From Flavobacteriales bacterium UBA6049 (GTDB taxonomy: Bacteria; Bacteroidota; Bacteroidia; Flavobacteriales_G; Salibacteraceae): a DNA stretch of 18,044 nucleotides. Every line of letters starts with the position of its first letter. Within the stretch, counting starts at the first letter, position 1. The stretch spans positions 1 to 18,044 of the forward strand of contig DIYR01000033.1 in assembly GCA_002429085.1 (NCBI GenBank), read 5' to 3'. Both the position numbers and the translations under genes were made by a program. Shown here piece after piece: positions 7,888 to 15,600 of the stretch. The notes below the pieces were generated by a model. The model was not told the origin of the DNA. It did no database searches and was given only the letters and a program-made list of their open reading frames with translations.

Positions 7888-8610
7888 TTGTTAGGGTTTA
7901 TCAAATCGCTGTTCCAGTCTGAAGAGTCTTCAACTGAGAAACACCCTGTTATTTCTTACGTTCAACAACATTTCGGGTTTGTGCCAAGTGATGCGAGTTT
8001 GTACATACAAGCAGTTCAACACAAATCTGCTTACGAAGAGCCAGAAGCCAACAATGAGCGTTTAGAATTTTTAGGAGATGCAGTGTTAGACTTACTCGCA
8101 TCAGAGTATTTGTATGAACAGTATCCTGATGAATTCGAAGGTTTCTTAACACAAAAGCGAGCGATTATTGTAAGCCGAAAAACACTGAACAGATCAGCCA
8201 TTTCAACAGGCTTAGAACAATTGGTAGAAGCTAGGCTAGAGCAAGACCCTAAGAATACTTCAGTAGGAGGAAATGCTTTAGAAGCCTTGGTGGGAGCCAT
8301 GTACTTAGAACAAGGTTATGCCAAGAGTAAAGAGGTATTCGAATCACATATCATCAATAAACTCATCAAACTAGATTTAGCAGAGGAACGTCCGTTTGAT
8401 CCAAAGAGTAGGTTGATCGAGTGGACTCAGAAAGAGCGAAAGCAGATTCGATTCGAAACAGGTGAACACCCAACAAGAGATCAATACAAACGATACCTTA
8501 GTAAGGTATATGTAGACGATGTTGAACTTGGTGAAGGAATTGGAACATCAAAAAAGAAGGCTGAGCAAGAAGCTGCGAATAAAGCACTTAAACAGGTAGA
8601 TAATGTTTAA
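7888..8610 (+). CDS. rnc: Ribonuclease III (TTG start)
   Basis: A 240-aa dsRNA-specific endonuclease for rRNA and mRNA processing. The catalytic domain shows the signature NERLEFLGDAVLD with E57, E60 and D64 (E. coli E38, E41, D45), and NALEALVGAMYLEQG with E132 (E. coli E117). The position equivalent to metal-binding D114 of E. coli is Asn129 here. A dsRNA-binding domain follows (about residues 170-238), with SRLIEWTQKER at its start and GTSKKKAEQEAANKAL at its end. TTG at 7888 is the start: the fabF stop lies in the same frame six bases upstream, and no Met occurs before residue 138, inside the catalytic core. Coupled translation with fabF is likely from the three-base gap. Confidence 0.94.
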   Translation: MLGFIKSLFQSEESSTEKHPVISYVQQHFGFVPSDASLYIQAVQHKSAYEEPEANNERLEFLGDAVLDLLASEYLYEQYPDEFEGFLTQKRAIIVSRKTLNRSAISTGLEQLVEARLEQDPKNTSVGGNALEALVGAMYLEQGYAKSKEVFESHIINKLIKLDLAEERPFDPKSRLIEWTQKERKQIRFETGEHPTRDQYKRYLSKVYVDDVELGEGIGTSKKKAEQEAANKALKQVDNV

Positions 8611-8664
8611 GTAACACCTTCCACCAAAGCGGTTAATTCTAAATCTGTACATTCGTTCATTACT

Positions 8665-9078
8665 ATGTCGAAGTACCGTTTAGAATGGGAAGATGAATCA
8701 GATTTCATCGCCATTGGGATCGCTTCTCACCAAAAAGACTATCGTCTTGCATGGGCACTCAATAAGGCGCTTGACTGCGCATTTACCCGTTTAGAAGATT
8801 ACGAATCTGCTGGTAAAAAACCCTCTCATCATGCCTGTTTTAAATGGCAAGAGCCAGAAGACCATTATGCGTTTTGGTTATTGGCTAATAGAGGAGAAGA
8901 AGCGTTTTTGCTGCCAGATTTAAAGCAAGCTGATTATCTTTTTGTGATTGATGGAATGACGGACATGTTGGATATTCCAACCATTCAAGGTCAAATAAAA
9001 GAGATCGATACCGTATTAACTGCTTTTGAAGTAGACCAAACCAAGACAAAATCCATTCAAAATATTGTTGTAGAATGA
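8665..9078 (+). CDS. IPExxxVDY family protein
   Basis: A 137-aa protein of a Bacteroidota-restricted family of unknown function, named for a motif that appears here in degenerate form as LLPDLKQADY (about residues 81-90). Other family-typical parts are the DYRLAWALNKAL segment near residue 25, the ANRGEEAFLLP strand and the VLTAFEVD end. No signal peptide or membrane segment is seen. The usual position of this gene, between rnc and the pyruvate kinase gene, is kept. Its TGA overlaps the pyk ATG (ATGA at 9075-9078), pointing to translational coupling with pyruvate kinase. No catalytic motif is evident. Confidence 0.85.
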   Translation: MSKYRLEWEDESDFIAIGIASHQKDYRLAWALNKALDCAFTRLEDYESAGKKPSHHACFKWQEPEDHYAFWLLANRGEEAFLLPDLKQADYLFVIDGMTDMLDIPTIQGQIKEIDTVLTAFEVDQTKTKSIQNIVVE

Positions 9079-10505
9079 ATCGACTTAAAAACAGAACTAA
9101 AATTGTTGCTACCATTGGGCCTGCAACAGCTTCTAAGGAGCAATTGAAAGAGTTGATTACAAATGGGGTAAACGTTTGTAGAATCAACTTCTCACATGGC
9201 AGTCACGAAGATCATCTTCAAGTAATAGAACGAGTTCGTGAAATTGATCAAGAACTAGATACACACACAGCCATTTTAGGTGATTTACAAGGTCCAAAAA
9301 TTAGAATTGGTGAGGTAGAGAATAACCACATCGATTTACCAGATGGACACGAATTCATCATCACAACAGAACCAATGGTTGGTACTCAAGAAAAGGTATA
9401 CTTAACCTATAAAGAGTTTCCACGTGATGTAAACGTTGGTGAACGAGTATTGATTGATGACGGAAAACTAATGCTAGAAGTATTAGAAACCGATTTGATT
9501 AAGAATGTAAAAGTAAAGGTGTTACATGGTGGCCCACTCTCATCTAAGAAGGGGGTAAACTTACCAAACACAAAGATCTCAATGCCAAGCTTAACAGAGA
9601 AAGATTTGGTAGATCTAGACTTTGCCTTAAAGCATGAGTTACATTGGATAGCACTTTCATTTGTGCGTAAAGCATCAGATATCAAAGAATTGCGCCAAAT
9701 CATTAATCAATCAGGAACGGATACTCGCATTATTGCCAAAATCGAAAAGCCAGAAGCAGTAGAGAACCTAGAGAAGATTGTTCGTGCAACTGATGGTGTA
9801 ATGGTAGCCCGTGGAGATTTAGGCGTAGAAATTCCGATGGAGCAAGTTCCTTTGGTGCAAAAACGCATTGTAAAGATGTGTCAGCGTCAAGCAAAGCCAG
9901 TAATCATTGCAACCCAAATGATGGAATCAATGATTACCAATATCACACCAACACGAGCAGAGGTGAATGATGTTGCGAATGCGGTTTTAGATGGTGCCGA
10001 TGCTGTTATGCTAAGTGGTGAAACTTCCGTTGGAAAATTCCCAATTGATGTGATTCGCGCAATGTATAGCATCTTAACAGAAGTAGAGAAAGACGACAGA
10101 ATTTACTCACAAGAATTTAAGCCTGACACAAAATCTGAAGAACGATTTATTTCAGATAACATTTGTTTCTCAAGTGTTCGTTTGGCTAAGAGATGTAGTG
10201 CACAAGGTATTGTGCCAATGACTTTCTCTGGGTACACGGCATTCAAGATATCATCATTCAGACCAAAGGCCGGTATTTTCGTATTCACCGGAAATAAACG
10301 TTTATTGAACATACTCTCTCTTTTATGGGGAACAAAAGGGTTCTACTATGATAAGTTTGAAAGTACCGATCAAACAATAGAAGACATTAAGTCAACTTTG
10401 AAAGATGGAGGCTATTCGGAAACAGGAGATTTACTGATCAACATTACGTCTATGCCAATTAAATCTCGCGGAATGACCAACATGCTTCGATTAAGTGAAG
10501 TATAA
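9075..10505 (+). CDS. pyk: Pyruvate kinase
   Basis: A 476-aa glycolytic enzyme converting phosphoenolpyruvate and ADP to pyruvate and ATP. Seen: KIVATIGPA at the start of the barrel; CRINFSHG with R36 and N38; the B-domain region (about residues 75-160); IIAKIEKPEA with catalytic K222 and metal ligand E224; and MVARGDLGVEIP with the second ligand D248, the spacing matching K270, E272 and D296 of rabbit muscle enzyme. ATQMMESM follows. The C-terminal regulatory domain is present and complete in length. The start codon overlaps the stop of the IPExxxVDY gene, and a hairpin terminator follows 20 bases after the stop. Confidence 0.97.
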   Translation: MNRLKNRTKIVATIGPATASKEQLKELITNGVNVCRINFSHGSHEDHLQVIERVREIDQELDTHTAILGDLQGPKIRIGEVENNHIDLPDGHEFIITTEPMVGTQEKVYLTYKEFPRDVNVGERVLIDDGKLMLEVLETDLIKNVKVKVLHGGPLSSKKGVNLPNTKISMPSLTEKDLVDLDFALKHELHWIALSFVRKASDIKELRQIINQSGTDTRIIAKIEKPEAVENLEKIVRATDGVMVARGDLGVEIPMEQVPLVQKRIVKMCQRQAKPVIIATQMMESMITNITPTRAEVNDVANAVLDGADAVMLSGETSVGKFPIDVIRAMYSILTEVEKDDRIYSQEFKPDTKSEERFISDNICFSSVRLAKRCSAQGIVPMTFSGYTAFKISSFRPKAGIFVFTGNKRLLNILSLLWGTKGFYYDKFESTDQTIEDIKSTLKDGGYSETGDLLINITSMPIKSRGMTNMLRLSEV

Positions 10506-10524
10506 ATCAGAATATTTAAATTGA

Positions 10525-10555
10525 AAATAGCCTCACCTTTGGTGGGGCTTTTTAC
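10525..10555 (+). terminator. Rho-independent terminator after pyk
   Basis: AGCCTCACC (10529-10537) pairs with GGTGGGGCT (10541-10549), one G-T wobble, around a three-base loop; an A run precedes the stem and a T tract follows, so it may work in both directions. It closes the fabF-rnc-pyk transcript and shows that a TTG at 10521 is not the start of the next gene. Confidence 0.85.
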
Positions 10556-10565
10556 TTTTATCCAG

Positions 10566-12536
10566 ATGAATATCCAGAAGCACTATTACCCATATGTCGT
10601 TTTAGCCAGCGCATTTCTAATCTACGCACAAACCATCGGTTTTCAATATGCGTTAGACGATTACCTGATTATTTTAGATAACGATATAGTTCTTTCTGGA
10701 TTTGGAAAGCTAAAAGAGATATTCACTCGGCCTATGACGTGGGGAGTAGGGTATAACGATGGGCTGTATCGTCCTATTCCTTTACTTTCTCATGCTATTG
10801 AAGTAGCCTTATTTGGCGAACATGTAGCCTGGTTTGCTCATGCCATGAGTGCAGTGTATTATGCACTGTTATGTTTTGTGCTATATGATGTACTCAATCG
10901 TTTATTTCCTGGTAAGGAACACTTAATCGTATTGATATCATTGCTGTTTGCATTTCAGCCGTTGCATACAGAAGTAGTGGCAAACATTAAAAGTAGAGAT
11001 GAGATTTTTGCTTTTCTATTTGCATTACTGGCTATGCGATCAACATTGAGCTACTATTCTAGTAAATCGTTCATGCAGCTGGGGCTTTCAGCACTTTGGT
11101 TTGTATTGGCTCTCTTATCTAAAGAAAGTGCCATTGTATTTGTGCTCTTAATCCCAATGTCATTACTACTATTAGTTGATAAGAAAGAATACCAGCAAGT
11201 TGGAATTTCTTTTGGTGCATTAGTAGTTCCAATGATTGGTTATTTGTGGTTGCGAAATATGGTCATTACAGAATGGGTTCCACCTGTAGATATCACCAAT
11301 ATGTATTCGAAGCTGGCCAATAGCCTTGCTCCAGCCGAAGGGATAGAAAAGTTTGGAATGGCAAGCTACCTTGTTGCTAAATACTTTTTGATGGGAATAT
11401 TTCCTTTAAACCAAGCGTATGAGTATTCGTATAACATGATTCCAATTCGCTCGTTTACCGATCCGTTGGTTTTAGGGTCTGTTCTGCTTAACCTTGGATT
11501 GATTGGATACATGGTGAAAGAGATTCGAAAGAAAGATGGAGCAGCTATTGGAATACTATTTTTCTATGCAACTATCGCATTATTCTCTAACCTTTTCATT
11601 TTAATAGGGGTAACGTTTGCTGAGCGTTTTGCCTTTATGAGCTCGCTAGGCTCTATTATGGTTTTGGTCTTTGGATTTGAAAGACTGGCTTCTAAATTCA
11701 AGTTGACAGAGAAAACAATGATGACAGTGCTTACTGTAATACTTCTAGGTTACGTAGGCAAAACAATAGCACGCAGTCAAGTGTGGGAAAACAACGAAAC
11801 CTTGTTTATTGGCGATTTTGAGAACAATGAAAACAGTGTGAAAGCCAAGTACAATGCTGGCACACAATACAGTCGATTGAGCAGAAGTACAAATAATCCA
11901 GCAGAAGTGCAGAGGTATCGTCAACTGGCTATTCAGATGTACGAAGCTGCCCTAGAACAATACCCAGGGTATAAAGATGCCAATAACAACCTTGGAAACA
12001 TCTACTTAGAATCAAATGAATTCCAAAAAGCGGTTGCTTTATTCGATAAAAACTTAGCGAACAACAATGCAAATATCAATAGCATATACAACCGCGCAGT
12101 GGCTTATTTTAAGTTAGAGAACTACCCCAAAGCACAATCAGATTTTGAGTGGTACTTAAGTATTGATCGATACGGAAAGCCAAACGTGCCATTGGCATAT
12201 TACTATAAAGCACAATGTCAAGGTCACAATGGTGATTTTACAGGAGCCATTGTATCGTTGCAAGAAGCAATTAAACTCAATGCTAATTACTGGGAAGCTT
12301 GGCAGTTTCTTGGTAAGGCCTACGGTATGCAGAATAATATTCCTGAAGCTGAAAAAGCACTCAATCAAGCATTAGCTATATCTCCGAATAATGAAACTGT
12401 ACTGTTTGATTTAGCCATTACTTATCTAAAGTCTGAGCGACAAGATCAAGCCATTCAAATCTTACAAGATTTAGTTCAGCGTAACCCATCTAATACTAAT
12501 TACGCAGGCTTATTACAGCAGTTAGGAGTGCAGTAA
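10566..12536 (+). CDS. TMTC-like GT-C glycosyltransferase with C-terminal TPRs
   Basis: A 656-aa membrane protein. About the first 410 residues hold some nine or ten hydrophobic segments, with a first periplasmic loop that carries LDD (D31, D32), the acidic motif typical of GT-C enzymes using lipid-linked sugars. YRPIPLLSHAIE (about residues 74-85), HTEVVANIKSRDE (134-146) and LLSKESAI match the pattern shared with eukaryotic TMTC O-mannosyltransferases and their bacterial relatives. The rest is five to six tetratricopeptide repeats (about residues 435-650), for example NNNLGNIYLESNEFQKAVALF. The ATG at 10566 is chosen because a longer TTG start at 10521 would lie inside the pyk terminator. 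Likely role: periplasmic glycosylation of proteins, with TPRs binding substrate. The exact sugar and targets are unknown. Confidence 0.75.
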   Translation: MNIQKHYYPYVVLASAFLIYAQTIGFQYALDDYLIILDNDIVLSGFGKLKEIFTRPMTWGVGYNDGLYRPIPLLSHAIEVALFGEHVAWFAHAMSAVYYALLCFVLYDVLNRLFPGKEHLIVLISLLFAFQPLHTEVVANIKSRDEIFAFLFALLAMRSTLSYYSSKSFMQLGLSALWFVLALLSKESAIVFVLLIPMSLLLLVDKKEYQQVGISFGALVVPMIGYLWLRNMVITEWVPPVDITNMYSKLANSLAPAEGIEKFGMASYLVAKYFLMGIFPLNQAYEYSYNMIPIRSFTDPLVLGSVLLNLGLIGYMVKEIRKKDGAAIGILFFYATIALFSNLFILIGVTFAERFAFMSSLGSIMVLVFGFERLASKFKLTEKTMMTVLTVILLGYVGKTIARSQVWENNETLFIGDFENNENSVKAKYNAGTQYSRLSRSTNNPAEVQRYRQLAIQMYEAALEQYPGYKDANNNLGNIYLESNEFQKAVALFDKNLANNNANINSIYNRAVAYFKLENYPKAQSDFEWYLSIDRYGKPNVPLAYYYKAQCQGHNGDFTGAIVSLQEAIKLNANYWEAWQFLGKAYGMQNNIPEAEKALNQALAISPNNETVLFDLAITYLKSERQDQAIQILQDLVQRNPSNTNYAGLLQQLGVQ

Positions 12537-12699
12537 AAAGGTTGTTTCTGTTCTGCTCAATTTTGTTTGTCACTCTAATCGTTGATTTTGTCCCCTAGAT
12601 TGATTGCTTAGTCCTTTCGTGTTCCATTAAGTAGCGTATTCAAGTATTCTTTTGGTGTGTTTTAGCATCCTGTAAAACTCATCATAGAAATTAACTAGA
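12537..12699 (+). promoter_or_regulatory. Leader and possible promoter of the giant adhesin
   Basis: No gene or clear terminator hairpin is seen in these 163 bases. TTG at 12563-12565, a 17-base spacer and TGATTTTG at 12583-12590 (one base off TAnnTTTG) form the best promoter candidate and would give a leader of about 100 bases. Assigned by eye. Confidence 0.3.
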
Positions 12700-15600
12700 A
12701 TGAATATGTCTCGATTTAGCAAAGCATACGGTGCGGTAGATATAGGCTTTAGATTAAAGTGTTTGGTATTTAGTATCACCCTTCTTGTTGGAGTAATAAG
12801 TCTAGGAAATGCGCAGACCGCTCCCGGAAATGTGAAATTTCAATGGAGCGATAGTTCTAAAACAGTTTCTTCTACCTATGATTTTTCTCCCAGAATTATT
12901 TACGGAACATTACTAGATAACGATTCTTCAGTGTATAGTTGGAGTATTTCTATAGATAGCTTAGTTAATTTTCCAGGTTCAAGAGGTGTTACAATCGGTT
13001 TGATAGAAAGTCCGTTTACAGATTTCTTTCATGATCTTGGTTCTTTATCAGGTGAATGGGGCTACGTAGACGATGGATCTAAATACAAAAACAACACTTC
13101 TAGTAGTTATGGAACTTCTTATGGTGCCGGAGATGTGATCACCATGGTATATGATGCGCTTGGAGACTCATTGCAATTTTTTGTAACAGATTCAGGAAGT
13201 ACCAATGCAGTTTTGCAGGGAACAGCGTTTCATAATGTAAGTCCTTCTGCTGGCAAAGAGCTCAGAATTGCAATGTCTTTTACGTGTTTTGGGAATTGTG
13301 ATTTTCAGTTAAGTTCACTCAATCAGGTTGTTTACCCAGCCAAGTATTATACAGGAGGTATACCAAATATAAATGACTTATTTGCGGTATCAGATACCGC
13401 TCAAACTGTATCAACAGATACTATTGATTTAATAGTGTCGGGCCCGTTTGATGGCGAAGGAGATCCTACTTCAAGGTACGATACAACTACTAGTTTTGAT
13501 TTTGCGGTTAAAAAGCCACTTAATAATGGAATTAATAACATCAATGTTAATTCCAATTTATCAAACCCAGGTGTTAACTTCTCTGTTACTAGCAATACGA
13601 GTCCTCTTAGTCTGAATTCTATAGAACGGAAGAACCCTTTAAGTCAAGTAACTTCAAATAATAACATGCAATTTGAAGTTATCTTCAGTAATAAAGTTGG
13701 TAATGTAGACACAAACGACTTTATGTTAACAGGAAGTGTTGCTGGAAGCTCTATTATTACAGGTATTTCATCATCATCGGATTCTGTTTACTTAGTTGAT
13801 GTTTCCACTAGTTCAACAGTTAACGGAGATCTAGGGTTAGCCGTCAAAGGAGTAGGAGGAACAGCAGGAACAAATGATATTTTAGAAGACAACTCAGTAT
13901 TAGATCAACAATCATTAGCAGATAATCAAGTAACCGAGTCTCCAATATTCGGGCAATCGTTTGTCCCAGACTCTAGTGGTTTGCTTTTGAAGGTTGTGGT
14001 TAAAACAAGTTTTGGCCATTCGTATAGTGGAAATGGTACAATGGAACTTTTAAGTGGTTCTGGTTATGGGGGTGCAGTTCTAGCTACACAAGCCATCAGT
14101 GTAAATTCTGTTCATGAAGAAAAGACATATTTTTTCTCTAACCCCGCATTTGTGAGTGCAGGATCAGGTTACACTATAAAATTTAACTTTCCAAATGCTC
14201 CGGCATTAAGCACAGCTTTTAGTGCGCAAGTTGGTGCAGGTTATAGTGGAGGTTTCTTATACCAATCATCTCCTCTTGCAGTAGCAGATTTGTATTTTAA
14301 AACTTTTGTTTCCCCAACATTGAATACGCTAGGGGTTGTTGCGCCAAATCCTAATGAGATTTATAATTATCTGATTCCTTTGCAGAGTTCTATTGTAGTA
14401 GATAGTAATCAAACTAATGTGAATACTCCTAACGGTGGAGCTTCTGTAGTAGCAAGTGGCGGAACTACTCCCTACATATATCTGTGGAGCAACGGTGCTA
14501 CCTCTTCAAGTGTTACTGGTTTGAGTGCGGGTACATATTATGTGACAGTAACAGATAACAATGGGTCATCTTCTAGTTCTACTCAGAGTGTGGTAGATTC
14601 TGTATTTATCAATAATCACATTCCCCCTAGACTACTAGCGATAGAACGAAATAACCCTGCATCTTCAACAACTACAGATACTAACCTACAGTTTAAAGCT
14701 GCGTTCAGTAGAGCAATAGCTGGTTTTTCAATTACCGATTTTGTTGGAATCAATCAATTAGCAGATTCTTTAACAGTGACGAGTGTTAGTGCACTAAACG
14801 ATTCTACTTTACTGGTTAATACAACAATAAAAACGTCTATCAATGGAAATGTTGGCTTAGGTATTAAGGGAGTAGGTGGCAACACAGGAAGTAATGGCAT
14901 TACATTAGGAGCTCCTGCAAGCGATACAGTAGCCCAAACTAATGTAAACGATTACTTGAATCAAGCAGAAATAGGACAAACGTTCACAGCAACAAGTAGT
15001 GGCTTATTAGAATGGATTGGGCTAAGTTACAATGGTGGTCATAGTTTTTCAGGTACTGCCGATTTAAAAATATATAGTGGAGATCAATCTTCTGGAAATG
15101 GAACACTACTCCATACACAGCAGGTAAATATATCGAATGGGGCAAACGATCAGTTTGTATTAAGTTCAGCAATTAACCTAGCTAATAATGCAGTTTACAG
15201 TTTTGAACTAAGCAATTTTAGCGGATCAGGCTATCGCATCAATAGCTCAACTAGTGGTAATTATTCTGGTGGTAACGTTTATTTTACAGGGAGCAGTTCT
15301 TCTCATATAGCCTTCGATTTAGCTTTTGAATTATCTATTGCTAGTACTGTTCCAGTACCCTCAATTCCGCTTGACACAATTTCCCCAACAACAAGCGAAT
15401 TTTACTCAGTAATTCCTCCTTTAGTAATTACAGTTACGGCTAGCTCTAATGCCTCTTGCAATGGTTCTGCTGATGGAGGGTTGAGTTCAAATGTTATGGG
15501 CGGCACATCTCCTTATACTTATTTATGGAGTACAGGCAGTACGGGTACTAGTTTGTCGAGCCTATCCGCTGGAACCTACACTCTTACTGTAACAGACAAT

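Noticed and set aside
10521..10565. TTG start for the TMTC-like gene
   Set aside because: The extra 15 codons lie within the pyk terminator hairpin, and ATG 10566 directly precedes the first membrane segment.
12647..12654. TTCTTTTG as a -7 promoter box for the giant adhesin
   Set aside because: No TTG lies at the right distance upstream, whereas the site at 12563-12590 has correct spacing.
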